A stretch of DNA of 64,000 nucleotides, taken from Mesodorylaimus sp. YZB2_4. Lineage: Eukaryota > Nematoda > Enoplea > Dorylaimida > Dorylaimidae. The DNA is taken from positions 62,001 to 126,000 of the forward strand of contig JASANH010001177.1 of the NCBI GenBank assembly GCA_030248295.1, read 5' to 3'. The position numbers and the translations under genes are program-made. Shown one piece after another: positions 10,550-22,740 of the stretch. The notes under the pieces are model-generated. The model worked only from the letters and a program-made list of their open reading frames with translations. It did no database searches and was not told the DNA's origin. Each line of letters starts with the position of its first letter. Position 1 is the first letter of the stretch.

Positions 10550-12601
10550 TCAAGCTGAAAATAACTGCGTAGAAGAAAAATAATTGTTGAAATCTAAGCG
10601 AAGTAAAAGACGATTCAGGCAGGCACTATTATCGTGCACCTTAGCATTGGTCAGAATCTTAAACAAAAGAGCCGTTTTCCTTTTAAAATTCACATAGCAC
10701 TCGTGAACTCGAGCAGCAAAAACGCGATCGTTTTCGGAAGTAGACGTTGGCGTTGGCGTGGCCACTGAAATTGAGGCGTCATCCATTTCCGCAGCTCGCA
10801 ATTTCTCCAAAACGACATTGGAAAACGTATCGCATTCGTCACCAAACATTTTCAATATTTTGCCAACTTTTGCTCGCCAGTTGTCGAGGTTTGTGTCGTT
10901 CCGTTTCAAGAAACAATGATCGTAGATTTGGTCAATCATGTCGACGTGCAACTGTTTCAATACTTTCTCGAAATCTCGACAAGACGACACTGCTTTGATC
11001 GTCTGTGAATACACCGTCTCCAGCACGTCAGCTTGTACATAATATTGAAGATTCTTGACCACGAAGAGCATATGGGCAGTTAATTGATGAACTTTGTCTA
11101 AACTTGACAGCGATCGAGTAATTTTGGTGGAAGATTTCTTCAATTGCGCCCAGCATAATTCGATCAATGATTGTGTACGACGCCAACGAAGAAGAAAGCG
11201 AAATATTTCGTTCAAGTCGCCAATAAATGTTGGAGTGAATATTAGCGCTAATGTTTGCGATGGTTCCAGACGCAAACGTACGGCATCCCATCCAACGTCC
11301 ACTTTGTCCTGGCTGAGATTAAAATATGGAGTTATCTTTTCGAAACGATCGCGTTCTTCGTCATTTAACCAATAGATCTTTTCCATTGCCTTTTTCCAAA
11401 AGTCATTCAGTAACCGCGTTTTCCATTCCAGTTGATCAGAGGACAGAGGACCAGCGAGCGTATATTCGGCAGCGTCTACAAAAGCCAAAAACAGTTCTCC
11501 TTTCCCAATGAAATATGCGTTCTTGATCCAAACTTCCAAGGCGTACAAAGCTTCCGTGGACTCGAAACAACACGAATAAAGCTTCTCAGCTGCTGAGCGA
11601 CGAATATCTTCAATGCGTTTGTCCAATTCGAAAGCTAGATCGCTATACTCGTAAGTCCTTGAAGATGTATCATCTAGGTCGAAGCAAATCGAGTGTAGAA
11701 AAGCAGATAATGACGAAAAATTGATACCAGAATCGTCCAAACACATCGATGAGTCTCTCATCATATGAACGCTATTTCCGATCAAAAGGATTTTCTCCGA
11801 CGTAGATTTCGTGACGAAAATTGGTAAATAGGTCGGTTTGACGTAAAATGACCCATCAGCGGTTGCTTGAATAAAAAATTCCTGGAATCGATCGCTGTTC
11901 ACTTGACCAGTTGCTAACCACTGCAATAAATGACTTCGAAATGGCTTAAGGCATCGACGTATCAAACCATCAAATTCGACTTTCACCACTTCATCGGCTC
12001 TTTCCGATTCGTACAACTTGCAAAGAAATGACAAGATTTCGCCACCATTTTGTACTTTAGATTGTCCAACAAGGGCCACAACAATTTTGTCTAAGACGGG
12101 AAATATTCGAAAATAAGGTTGCAATTCGGCGTAAATATGTGATAAGGCGTTGGAAGGAGAAGCCATATCAGATTCTATGAAGTCATTTTGGGAGCAAAGA
12201 TCTTTCTCCAAATTAATTAAAATTGAGCGATATTTCTGAATGATTGCAGAGAAGCCATCGCATAAACACGCGGCGTACGTTCCAAATAATGGTGAATCGC
12301 TGCTTGAAACTGACACGTTCGTTTCATTTTTCTGACCTAAATTTTGTTTTTCAGTCAGCGTGACAATTTGACGGAAGAATGAATTTGAATTAAACTTTTT
12401 CATGAATTCTTCGAAGTTTGAAACATGAGATGATAAATTGAGTAATTTTGATAAAAGTTCTTTTTCACCCGGATGTAAAATATCGGATAGTTCTGATGCC
12501 ACCGACCATTTGGGCCTGCCGTTGTGATTGATATCGATGTCTGACGGCGAGAATATATCGCCAGCATAGCCGCTGAGTGCAATCAATAATTCTTCGATCA
12601 T
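10550..12601 (-). CDS. Gamma-tubulin complex component 4 (GCP4-like), intronless
   Basis: Gamma-tubulin complex subunit that helps nucleate microtubules, with GRIP1 and GRIP2 domains. The single open frame gives 683 residues from the chosen start; human GCP4 is about 667. The N-terminus MIEELLIALSGYAGDIF closely matches the GCP4 signature start (MIHELLLALSGYPG in vertebrates). The C-terminal half carries a GRIP2-like block, including HMLFVVKNLQYYVQADVLE and the nearby SSCRDFEKV. An in-frame ATG 60 bp upstream at 12661 would add 20 residues; family alignment favours 12601. There are no introns, and coding sequence is AT-richer than that of the kinase genes. The stop lies 360 bp from the convergent carrier gene. 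Function is inferred from homology. Confidence 0.87.
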   Translation of the reverse strand: MIEELLIALSGYAGDIFSPSDIDINHNGRPKWSVASELSDILHPGEKELLSKLLNLSSHVSNFEEFMKKFNSNSFFRQIVTLTEKQNLGQKNETNVSVSSSDSPLFGTYAACLCDGFSAIIQKYRSILINLEKDLCSQNDFIESDMASPSNALSHIYAELQPYFRIFPVLDKIVVALVGQSKVQNGGEILSFLCKLYESERADEVVKVEFDGLIRRCLKPFRSHLLQWLATGQVNSDRFQEFFIQATADGSFYVKPTYLPIFVTKSTSEKILLIGNSVHMMRDSSMCLDDSGINFSSLSAFLHSICFDLDDTSSRTYEYSDLAFELDKRIEDIRRSAAEKLYSCCFESTEALYALEVWIKNAYFIGKGELFLAFVDAAEYTLAGPLSSDQLEWKTRLLNDFWKKAMEKIYWLNDEERDRFEKITPYFNLSQDKVDVGWDAVRLRLEPSQTLALIFTPTFIGDLNEIFRFLLRWRRTQSLIELCWAQLKKSSTKITRSLSSLDKVHQLTAHMLFVVKNLQYYVQADVLETVYSQTIKAVSSCRDFEKVLKQLHVDMIDQIYDHCFLKRNDTNLDNWRAKVGKILKMFGDECDTFSNVVLEKLRAAEMDDASISVATPTPTSTSENDRVFAARVHECYVNFKRKTALLFKILTNAKVHDNSACLNRLLLRLDFNNYFSSTQLFSA

Positions 12602-12661
12602 TGTAGGTATTTGATTTGTGATATGACAAGACGTTGTGCTAGCGTAACGAAAGCGAACCAA

Positions 12662-14918
12662 TCAACAATCTAGTTCAGTTTTTCGCTCGCCGCCGAGCTC
12701 ACGTCAGAATCATCCAAACAAATTTTGGCGCCTCTTAGCAGACAACAACCCTGAGCATCAGAATTAGATTCATCATTGCTGCTGCCTTCCATGGCACAAA
12801 TTCCAGTTCATATCAGTCTAGTACCCCTAGCTTCCACAGCTTAGCGAGTGACTAGAGATCAGTTCTGATGTTTTTCACTGCTGCTGCTCGACATTTCCCA
12901 TGGGAGTCTAGACGGCTCTCCTATGTTTAATATATTACTGTAAGTCTTAGCAAGAGTCACTGCTGCCTGCAAGAAGTGGCGACACACGACGTGGCTGGAT
13001 TACTATGCGACCCACCTCAATGCGACAGAAAGCGTCATCCGACCAGTGGGATCGGAGTGCTGGCCCGTCTCATCGAAGCAAGAGCGAGCCCTCAGTACGT
13101 TAGATCCAGTGAAGCCTAAACTTGACCATGTACGACTGCGTCATGAACACCGACGTCCAGTCGCATATGGGCATTGCACACTGAAAAGATGCGAGAAGTG
13201 ATTGCTATGCCATGCGTCATGCGGAGCGATCCAGACTAGGTCGCAGGACCGCGATGCAAATATAGCCGAATGGGCTTGTTCTGGCGTTCAAAGTGCTCGA
13301 ATAAAGGGTCATGCCAAGACGAAGCCCTGGATGGGCTAAGAGAAGCGATGCAGATCGTCAACGTTGACCAGGAAGACGTCTTGGATCGAAACTGATGGAG
13401 ATGCCTTTGTGTCGACGCGGACCCCACACCCACTGGATAATGCTAGGAAGAAAATTACTGTGAATCCTCAGTTGGGTGTGAATCGTTGCGCTGAATATGA
13501 GAAAAATATTTAGCACAATACACTTTGAGAACCCAATTTCGGAATGTCTTTTCGGAATTTTCCCCTTGCTTATAAGTATTTTCCCTAATTAGGGCGTCGA
13601 TTGTGTGCTTAAGTACCTGCCAGTATGGCCCTGTGGTGCTTTTGTGCACGCACAGGGGTACACTGGACCTACTCGAAATCCAATGTACCCCTGGGCTAAA
13701 CCCCTTTCAAATCCTGTAGCACCCCTGCGGTCAAGCGCTGAGTTACGGTATGCGCTGAACCATCATCCTACGTGCTTCAGCAGAGATTCCTTGAGTGGAT
13801 CCAATCTCCGAGCTCGAAGCTATTGCTACCAAACTTCCGTGGCAATGCTTGCTTCCCAGAGCACTGGCGTCTCTGCTCCTGTTCGAGCCCCATGTCCAGG
13901 TAGCTGGCGTAAAACTCGGCCAGTGCCCTGCACCTGTGGGTAACGGAGGGAGCAATCTTATCGAGTTCCTGTGCTGCTTCTTCTGGCACCTTTTTGCAAG
14001 AAGATGCATGCTGTGCACTACATCGTATGGTGAGCGCTTCTGCTGTGATAAATGTACTGCTGTGACCCTCGTCAGTTGTGCGGGCAGTGGCAATTGGGAA
14101 AGGATCATTGATCCCCAGCTGGGAGACTTCAACCCCTTTAGTTGATGTTTCAGCTGCAGGCATAGCCGCAAATATTCCCTTTCGCCAATGCGCCAATGAG
14201 ATTTTTGTCCCACCGACTTCGGTCCGTCACATCCTTTTCGTATCCCCGCCCATCGGAAAGTTGCACTGTATTTTGATGCAAAAGCCGACTCACCTTGAGA
14301 CCTTAATGCATGCATAAAAGCTGTAGCACAAGATCAACACGGGCGCCAAACCTCTCATTCGGCCTATCCCTTTCATGTTTGCATGAACCAGTTTTCAGCA
14401 TGCACTTGTTTAGTTTTCTATGAGTACCCTATTCGTACAAACATGTCAGTTCTTCAGGATGGAAGAAGGGTGGTTTTGTGTATGGTAGTACGTTTATTTC
14501 CATTGTTATACGTGATCAAAGGCACTTGTTTCCAGTGTACATGGCACACAGTGCAATCAGCAGCCATTGAAGTTTGGGTTGGTAGAGAACAATGGCACTC
14601 ACTCATCGCACGAAATCGTCAAGTATCTGCCACCCGTCCTTAGCTTGCTCAAATTTAGAAAAGAGTCATGGAGAACACTTTGTAAAAAAATACCGCCCAT
14701 AACTCAACATAGTGTAAATTTGAGGCGGATTTGGAAATGCACATTCAAAAAATAAAAAAGCCCGTGGCTTGATAAATAATGGATATCACCGAAATCACAG
14801 TAATCAGTCTAGTCTATTTACAGAAATGCATTCAAAAAGCTAAAGTACAAAATCAAAAGAAGAAAAGAACATATTCGAATATACAATTATAGAATTTGAG
14901 CTAGTTCTAGAGAAGAGC
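12662..14918. other. Intergenic region with repeat-like sequence
   Basis: No gene recognised with confidence. From about 13600 to 14320 there are overlapping open frames: minus 14315-13743 (190 aa), minus 14196-13777 (139 aa) and plus 13795-14145 (116 aa). None has a domain I know. Part of this segment, about 14030-14260, is related to sequence near 31690-31900 and 38457-38520, so it is probably a degraded repeat. Confidence 0.5.
14030..14260 (+). repeat. Member of a degraded dispersed repeat family
   Basis: The segment reads WETSTPLVDVS and FVPPTS in one plus frame. The first motif recurs as WETSTSPIDVS on the minus strand near 31800 and the second as FVPPTSASRIL on the minus strand near 38480. 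Nucleotide blocks such as CTGGGAGACTTCAACC are also shared. The parent element is unknown; a retroelement is possible. Confidence 0.4.
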
Positions 14919-17282
14919 TTATAAGATGTGTGGTTCGAGCAGCGTGCCACCTGCTTCGGGCAACGGCAAGAACAACCAACTCGAACCCCAGTTACTCATA
15001 CTCCACGAGCTGGGCGTGGGCACGTTAATTATTTCTTCTTTCTTCTCGCTCGAGGATTTAGGTTGGGCCAGGAGGTATCCGTTGGCCAAACGGAATACCC
15101 ATTCGACAGTGAAAAAGGTGACAGCATTGGTAGGAAATGCGCGCAATAAGGTCGAAACCATGCCTTGAGTAAAAACGCGCCAGCCGTCCAATCGGTAACT
15201 CTTCACAACACAATCCCAAGTCGATTTGTATTGGAACTTATCGTCGGCTTGAAAACGCGATTTCACAACATCGATAGGATATAGTGACAACCATGAGATC
15301 ATGCCGGCTGCACCTGAAATACAGCGAAAGTACTGAAATGCGTAGCTAGACCCATAGAACATAATTGCCTCATGCTGGAGGAAGCACTGATAATGGGTAG
15401 GTGAGTACAGAAGCCGCATGAAACATACAGCGATTAAACCAGTGGTCGAAATGCACTCACAGCGAGTACTATACGTCTGTATGTATACTGTTGTGAGCAA
15501 AGGTACGGGTCATCGTCATCACTCCCATATCATGCAAAGTACAATATCCCTATTCTAGTGACTCTTCTGCTGTCCCACGTGCAGTATAGGCAGCCTCAGA
15601 TCATTATAGACCCCACAACCAAGATCCAACCCAATACAATTCTGGGCAATTCAAACTTACCTCCGGCTAACAGCAGCTTGCTAGACGTCAGTGTTTCGGG
15701 TCCACCAGTGGCCAAAGACCGTGTCATCCACTCATAAGAAGCGAAATAGACGCCAAAGCAGGGTAAGTCGCGAAGTATGGTCACGGGGAGACCTCGCAAG
15801 ACACCACGGAAACCATGCGATCGATAAGTCTGTTTCAAGCAGTCGGTGGGCCCGTGATATTGGTTCGGAGTATCAGCCCGAAAGAAAATATGCAATGGCC
15901 GCACTCCTTGACCTTGCAGCTGTAAGCGCAACTTGGCCAATTCCATCGGACTGCAAATGGCACATTGAGCAAAACCGGCCATCGAGCCTAAAATAGAAGC
16001 CGTCTCATAAACATATTATTCACACCTATCACGTACTTGGGCAGCCATGGGGGAAAAATCATGTGATCAATTTTCCAGCTCCGGGCAGTTGGTGACAAAA
16101 GAGCCTACAGGCTCGCCACACACGTAAACTTGTTTCTCATGACAGCAGGCCTATCCATTCAGCTGGGCCTGCCTGCCTATTCCGTTCATCTAATTCGGCA
16201 CGTGACCCCTCACTGCTTACCCACCCACGCAAATAATATATACACCATACTATCCAATACAAACCGTTCTCACCTGCGATAAAATGACTTCGAATCGCGT
16301 CGCCATTTTCTCCAAACGCCTTCAATGTATTTCCATACACGCCAAATACGATAGCGTTAATGAAAGCGAGACCCGCCAGCGGGCTTGAAATACCTTTGTA
16401 CAAGCCGACAACCTAGACGGGAAGAACCAGTTAGTAAAAAAAAGAACGACCTTTCATTCAATGCTGTCTCAAATTCCCAAGTTTAGAGACGAAGGAATGC
16501 ACTAAAATGGGGCCCCGAATTTCATGCTAGACTGGCGCCACAGAGAGGCCCCGTTTTGTCTTCCGTGGCAATTGAATTAAAAACAATACGAAAACTTGTC
16601 GAGATTTTAATGTTTTATGATCGTTAGTCATCTTTCCGTGACACAGGTGGACGGCATATGAAGGGCACGTGAACTTCCACCACCAGAATTCAATGACTTT
16701 AATGTTATCACTGTCTCACTCCACTTACTGATTCCTCTTTCAGAATGCATCGGAAGCAATGCAGTGTGCCTTTGTACTTGGCTGCTGAACCGGACGGTTG
16801 AGTCTGCAATCGCACTTTCACTGTGTCGAATGGATGGCCGACGAGAACGCCTGCTGCACCTAAAATGTAAAAATTGTCTCTAGCCGCCAGCATTTTGCTC
16901 AGTTAATAATTTCCTTTCAAGATATATATCTAACGTTATTTTTAGGCAGCCAAGTACTCTTCATGAGCTGCCTCGAATGATCGCGGTGACAGAAATGTTT
17001 GCGTTCAGATAAAACTAGATTTCGCTTCTCGCGTCTCTTACATTTCGAAGTTCAAGCACTTAGGTTTCGTTGTTTACCCCTCGACTCTCGTATCTGGTCT
17101 TATCAGCTGGAAACTGGAGGTGCGCACCACCCTGATGCATATGCTTACTAGCTTCTCGTGACGTGCGTCAACTAGAGTCAGGTGCTGAATGTTTTGTGTG
17201 CCACGGGTGCCCCCTTGGGATGTCCCGTCTCAAGCTCACCCCACTTACCTCCCAATAATCCTGCCAGGAAATCTAACGCCAT
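14919..17282 (-). CDS. Mitochondrial carrier, SLC25A29-like, copy 2
   Basis: Paralog of the carrier at 6830-10190, in opposite orientation. Exons 17282-17249, 16859-16729, 16412-16274, 15987-15661 and 15313-14919 have lengths 34, 131, 139, 327 and 395; the first four equal those of copy 1 exactly. The three carrier signatures HPFDTVKVR, SPMELAKLR and YPIDVVKSR are intact, as are FINAIVFGVYGNTLK and the matrix-side block SRFQADDKF. The predicted product is 341 residues, 25 longer than copy 1, because the C-terminus was replaced beyond KKEEIINV by a Trp-, Leu- and Pro-rich tail (SNWGSSWLFLPLP). Both copies appear functional by frame. Likely role: basic amino acid exchange across the inner mitochondrial membrane, by homology. 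Confidence 0.88.
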
Positions 17283-20200
17283 GGTTACAAGTAGCCAAGC
17301 GGTTTGATGCCTATGGTCAGTCCTGGACTGATCGACTGACCTCTGCGGAGACCAGTGAATTAAGGGAATACGTCAAATGCGAACGCCGCGAATCGATTGG
17401 TTCAACGTCTTCGCAAACGCTGTCTACTCGAGCGAACAACGACCAGACGACGGCTGATCCTGTTCAAAGAGATATTCTTTTGGGCTAAGACGAATATCGA
17501 TCGATACAGGAATGAACGGATGAGACGAAGTCGCGGAATAAGATCAGTCGATGTACCCCTTCGAGCCAATACGTACTTCCGTTGGAGCGGCATACCGCGC
17601 CCCGCCAACGACTTCCTGAAATTCATAAAACCATAGAAAATAGGGATGGACCAGTGATTAGAGTGGCATGCAAGAAGAGTGTCTAATATTTAGGACTCTA
17701 ATAGTGCGCTCCTGATAGCCATATCCCATCTTTCTCACCGAACTGTAATTGAGCAGGATGCCAGTGGAACAGTAATTTCTTTGGGGCGGCAGACAGTAAA
17801 GAACCTACACGCGTGTAACCTGACAGTGTGATAGGCCTCACCAATTGTGTGCCATGCAATAGCTAACTAAAAACTCGCTAGTCACATGCGATCGAAAGAG
17901 AACAAAACGTTTTCTTGAAAAAAAGCAATCTCGCACGCCGAAGGCAAAAAACGGTAAGAAAATCCAGGACCCTTCCTGAGAGAACACTGGGAAATATGCC
18001 TAGTATTAGAGATCTGTGTGGGTGAAGCGCTTACACACCACCTGACTGCCATATCTTCGAACGCTAAGGAGTTAAATAAGATAAGCACACCAAATGTCAC
18101 GTCCATCAAGAACACGCGTAACCCTTTTTACTAGTAAGCACGCGGGTTTTCTCTCAAAGCCAGACTGGGAAGAAAAAAATGCACCAAGAAGTAAATATGC
18201 GTGGGTACATATCATCCTTTGTCTAATCTGACCAGACATACACTTGCTACATCATCTAAACACAAGAGGACTCACGATCAGCTGTACAGAACCTGACTTG
18301 GCACACAGAGGCTATGACACCTCGACGCAGGAACCACCGACCACGGATGGTGGCTGGCCTGATCGTGAGCTAGGGCTGGGAGTAGGACAGGAAAACTACA
18401 TAGCGACTACCAGTGCGTCAAACAACCATAAATAATACTAAGGACATTTAAGGGTTCTGTGCAAAAAATGTAGTTAGGTGTGCCGAAAAGATAAGGTACA
18501 CAAAAATGACGGGACCACAAATCAGCGTCCCGCTAGGCCTCAGGCGCCTGGTTGACACTGTGCTGGAGAAAGCTCGTAGCGCAACAGATAAGAGAATAAT
18601 GTGCAAAGACGGGAATGCGGCGGGCGTATCAACCACTCCAGAATTAAAGGCATAAACGACGGCGAAAGAATGTCGCTGTCACAGTCGTCTGCACGAGACT
18701 GTTGCACTTCGGAGACTGCCAAAAAGGACTCGAAGTCGATCGTACTATACACTCTTGTGTACGTTCCTATACCATATATGGATCTCAATCGCAGTCAGAT
18801 TCAATACGCGCCAAAAATTCTTTACACTCGAGACCCCCAGTTGCGAAAAAGTGGAAAAAGCTGCCCTGATCTATTAACTGCCACAGGCGTATGATGTCAG
18901 ATAGCTGGCCCTGATAACTGATCAGCCTTTCTCCACCAGTTCACTAGCAACATCACTTTTGGAAAGTACTTTTGAAAAAATCACACAGCATTCTAGTCAT
19001 AAGAAAGAAAGAATGAAATGAGATGCTTACTTTCAAATGGAGCCCGGAGTGCGTTGACATTGAAGCAGATTCTCCAGTCGCAGTTGGCTTATCACTCGTC
19101 AATGATAGGCAATGAGATTTGAAAAATTTTAGACTAGTCCGTGCGGAAGGCTCGAAAATAACGGTCCCCTCGGTTGAGCAAGTTGTCAACACGATGACGT
19201 CTCGTGACGCGGACAGCGGCAAAGGCCGCCCGCGTGGAAAAAAGAGAACGAACTTCGACCTCTGATCACGTTCACGAGTGGTTCTTGCACTGACGAACAA
19301 CTGATAATGCCCAATACGGCTTGAAAATGAGACCGGGAATTTAGTTGATGTACTGGTCAATAGTGCCTGACCAAATAGATTGGAAATTGGGATCGAACTG
19401 ATCGAGTAGCCGAACAATCGTCAAATACAAAAGTTATGTAAAAAGGTTAATCCTTTCTATGTTCTTATATGGCAAACATGTACAGGATGGGCAATGGAAG
19501 GCTCAATGCCTAATACGGGCGCCCGTCGACGACTGACGCGTGACTGAATAGATGATAGGGCCCCGCCAACTCGTCGTCAGACATCCGGATCTGGTTCTTT
19601 CCAGTTCAGACCAGCAGATTGGTAGATAGGCGAAATGGAAGGTGGGCGCCGTAGTTCTGACGGCCCAGTCAGTCAGTGGTCGACGAACGGCCTCTTTTCC
19701 ATGCCCCCATACAAACGCGTACTCCATCCGCGTTCCTCGCATACTCCATATCGGGAGAGACAGCCCCGCTCGGACAATTGCTCGAGATAGTTGTCTTATG
19801 ATGACCAGCATTCGACACGCACTTTGTAGAAATTATGAGTCTTAACGAGGGAAAATGGGAACTCGAGGGAACAAACTTCTTCCAATGATCGAACCAACAG
19901 TGGGGCTTGAGCAAAGTGCGACCAAGCCGACAAAGCGTGCGTGGAGGCTAAGGCCTTGCCATTCGAGTAAGTAGCGCGTGATGCTCTCCTCCCACACCAC
20001 CCGTATCGATCCTTGCTGAACTAGAGGAAATGGGCCTGCTGCTGCTTTTCAAGTAGATAGCACCGCTGGCTATTGGCATGTTGTGGGAAGACTTGCCAGC
20101 ACGTGCTCACTCCCGATAGGCTCACCCCCGATATTCTGTAATTTTCTGGTGGAAAATTCCTCTATTAGGACAGGGTTAGGGTTCCAGCCAACGTGCCTAA

Positions 20201-21309
20201 CGATAAGGGAGTTCATGGGAGAAGAAACACGAGACACAAACCCGCTATCTACATCAAATACATGTTATCATACTGGAGCCAAGTTAGCCGCCTCCATGTC
20301 GCGACTTCGTGCAGGGGCTGCAGTGGGCTTTACATTGCCTGATCAAGCTTGGAGTTGCACTTAATCTTGTTCCATCCTTTCCTAACTAGGACTAACGGTT
20401 AGTGTACGTAGTCTCAGCCAAGAGAAATTTATGTTATACTTTGAATTCCCATGCAATAAAAATGCCCGATTCAAACTGAGCAATGAGTGCATTCGGAATG
20501 TGCGTAATGTGCGTAAATGAGTGCATTCGGAATGTGCGTAAAACGGATTGAGAGGTAATGAAGACTTGAGGGTGTACAGCAACGAATACTCACCCTTCAG
20601 CACCGTCAAACCTGTGTTACTAACTTCAGCAGTTGGGGGGATGGATTGGAGTTCTGAGTGCGGATCAAGTAAAGATGGCAGTCATGATGGCTGGAGTAAG
20701 AGCTTGCGTAGGAACGGAAGCGGGCAAAAACCGCTGTTGCGCTGTTTAACTTTGATGGGGAAAACGATATGTTAGAAAATCTAATTTCTCACAAATTTGC
20801 TTCGAAAAAAGCTTATTGCCCGACACTTTCAATGGACGCTTCGTATGCTCAAAATCAGTTTGTCTCCAGTTCGTTCCCTTCATGCCGCATGAGCATGTTC
20901 AATGCATAACGAAAAGTGAAGATCGTTTGGACCCTCGTATGTACACTGGCATGCGAAGAATGAGCGAGACTTATAGTATCCTCCTTTATAAACCTCGATT
21001 GCACAGAGTGGTCCCGTCCAGGTCTTATCAGCTAGAGCGCGTTATCATCGTTCAGCTGGTAGGCATGCTTTAGGAGGAAGAACAAAACAGAAATTGCTAG
21101 CTCTAAGCGACACCGCGGGTGAATTGTCTTCACACACTTAGTGATACGAGTTTTCAAGGTCACTTCCACTCACTGATCAAAGGGGCATTTTCTGTCTCTG
21201 CAGTTTCTGATGCTGCGCAACAGACACTTATTTTGAATCACAGGAATTCAAAACCACAGATTTATCTCGAAAGCTCATCGTGCTTATAAAGAAGTCACCT
21301 TTTTGAGCA
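17283..21309. other. Intergenic region of about 4 kb, no gene seen
   Basis: Open frames up to about 150 aa (for example minus 19417-18953 and minus 19914-19503) have no recognisable domains, no believable splice partners and no paralog elsewhere in the window. A small direct repeat lies at 20481-20541. I see no tRNA or other RNA gene. Confidence 0.5.
20481..20541. repeat. Short tandem repeat, two units
   Basis: The unit ATGAGTGCATTCGGAATGTG followed by CGTAA occurs twice, about 34 bp apart, with an extra partial TGTGCGTAA between the copies. Confidence 0.7.
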
Positions 21310-22407
21310 TCACCAGTCACGTATCGACGTGGGCTTCGGACGAGCAGATTTGAACTTCCGGAGGAGAAACCAGCTTTTCTTATTCTTATCCCTCGCACCA
21401 TGCGCCCTAATAGTACGACCATTGTGAGTTAATTCAGTCCGACGGCTGACTGACAATGAGGCTGTGCTTCTGGTTCGACGGGTGCGCTTGTGATAGTAGT
21501 CGGGAACTCGATCCGAGTCGACCGGATGACCAATGATTGATCCATCTGTGACACGTCGACGCCTTACGCAAGAGCACACGATTATGGCTGCCAACAAGGA
21601 AATAATTACCGCTGCTACGGCCAGCCCCAACAAAATCCAAGGCCACCAAGCTGGCTCTTCTTCGGCTGTTTTAGGCGCTGTTCCGAGGTCGATCACTGGC
21701 CATGATGTCGTCGATGTCGATCGAGGCTGGTCTTTCTGGGTCGTAAATATACTTGCAGGACGAATGATCGATGACTCCCTTGCTTCGCAAACCATCACGT
21801 ATTGAATCCATTTCGTTTGCTGTTCGTTGTCGGGTATCGTATTTTGACAAACGACATCAAACCATTCGAGCTTCCCTGAGTGATCACTCCATCTCGCAAA
21901 CACGCATCTTTCCAAGTTACGCTCTTGGCGAGTCCATATGTATGCCATGTTGTTTGGTTCCGAAGAATTCCACGGCGGGGAAGATGAAGGGAAAGAAGAA
22001 TCCAATGTCGAGTCGTCTATCATCCAGGTCCATTTCGATTTATCAGCCCACAGCGTCTTATTCACCGATTCCCAGCTATCTGCGGGGAAAAGTCTTCTTA
22101 AGCCGACCCAAAACACCCACTCGCTCATATTTGTCTGATCCGTGATCGTATCTATCAATATCTTGGTTTTATACTCGCTATCCACCTTCGGAACATGCCA
22201 GCGGACCTTTCCCTCATCGAGCGTTTTGCATTTAGCTTCTGTCATTTCCAGCGTGCTTCGGCCCCCAATCTTTGAATCCACGAAGAAACAATGCTGAGCC
22301 GAAGTTTCGATTGTGCCTGGACTGGAACACAGCAATGCGCCGATGGAAGCCACGACCGATGCTAGAAGCGCCAGAAGTGCATAGACAGGCGACTTTATCG
22401 CAGCCAT
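21310..22407 (-). CDS. Membrane-anchored C-type lectin-like protein, intronless, copy 1
   Basis: Predicted type I membrane protein of 365 residues from one uninterrupted exon. A hydrophobic N-terminus (ALLALLASVVASIGALLC) serves as signal peptide. It is followed by a C-type-lectin-like domain with WVFWVGL, WTWMIDDSTLDSS, PPWNSSEPNN, ERCVFARW and a closing VMVCE. One membrane segment (WILLGLAVAAVIISLLAAI) and a basic Arg/Lys-rich cytosolic tail end the protein. The EPN motif is suggestive of mannose-type sugar binding by C-type lectin rules, but the rest of a calcium site is not evident. The paralog at 42412-43368 shares the same layout. The lack of introns contrasts with its neighbours. Ligand and tissue are unknown. 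Confidence 0.75.
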   Translation of the reverse strand: MAAIKSPVYALLALLASVVASIGALLCSSPGTIETSAQHCFFVDSKIGGRSTLEMTEAKCKTLDEGKVRWHVPKVDSEYKTKILIDTITDQTNMSEWVFWVGLRRLFPADSWESVNKTLWADKSKWTWMIDDSTLDSSFPSSSPPWNSSEPNNMAYIWTRQERNLERCVFARWSDHSGKLEWFDVVCQNTIPDNEQQTKWIQYVMVCEARESSIIRPASIFTTQKDQPRSTSTTSWPVIDLGTAPKTAEEEPAWWPWILLGLAVAAVIISLLAAIIVCSCVRRRRVTDGSIIGHPVDSDRVPDYYHKRTRRTRSTASLSVSRRTELTHNGRTIRAHGARDKNKKSWFLLRKFKSARPKPTSIRDW

Positions 22408-22589
22408 CAGTAAAGTACCTATGTAGCGTTCTTGCCACTGATTTCCGCAAGTGCTGTATATCGTGCAGTGTTAAGTGGGGCCTGTGGTGGGCCGCCTTCA
22501 ACACCTTTGTTGCTTTCTTGTAAGGTATTTTGGCGCCGTGACCTCTTTTAAGGCCGTTAATTGGCCAACCCACTCAAGAAACCATGATT

Positions 22590-22740
22590 TATAGCATGCG
22601 ACACGCTCTGCGAGACGGACAGCCTCAATGCTATTTGTTGGGAGTAAGAGATAAAGAGAACAGAAGATTCCTCTGCTCTAAGGGCAGAAGTATCATCAGG
22701 ACTCCTCTCAGCTGTACAATCTGCTGCTGGTGTCAAATGT
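22590..22740 (-). pseudogene. 3' fragment of the proline-rich membrane protein gene
   Basis: About 150 bp similar to the last part of the gene at 33471-34744. Shared blocks include GGACTCCTCTCA, CAATCTGYTGYTG and GCCTCAATGCTA (plus-strand reading). The open frame is not kept. It lies about 180 bp upstream of the lectin start, in the same orientation. Confidence 0.6.

Noticed and set aside
13743..14315. 190-aa minus-strand frame
   Set aside because: Overlapping open frames exist in other phases and on the other strand, no domain is recognisable, and the area carries dispersed repeat sequence.
17397..17636. Arg-rich 79-aa plus-strand frame just upstream of carrier copy 2
   Set aside because: It lies in the 5' flank of the minus-strand carrier, has no domain, and has no counterpart upstream of copy 1.
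18953..19914. Minus-strand frames of 154, 102 and 81 aa
   Set aside because: No domain, no paralog and no coherent splicing between them.
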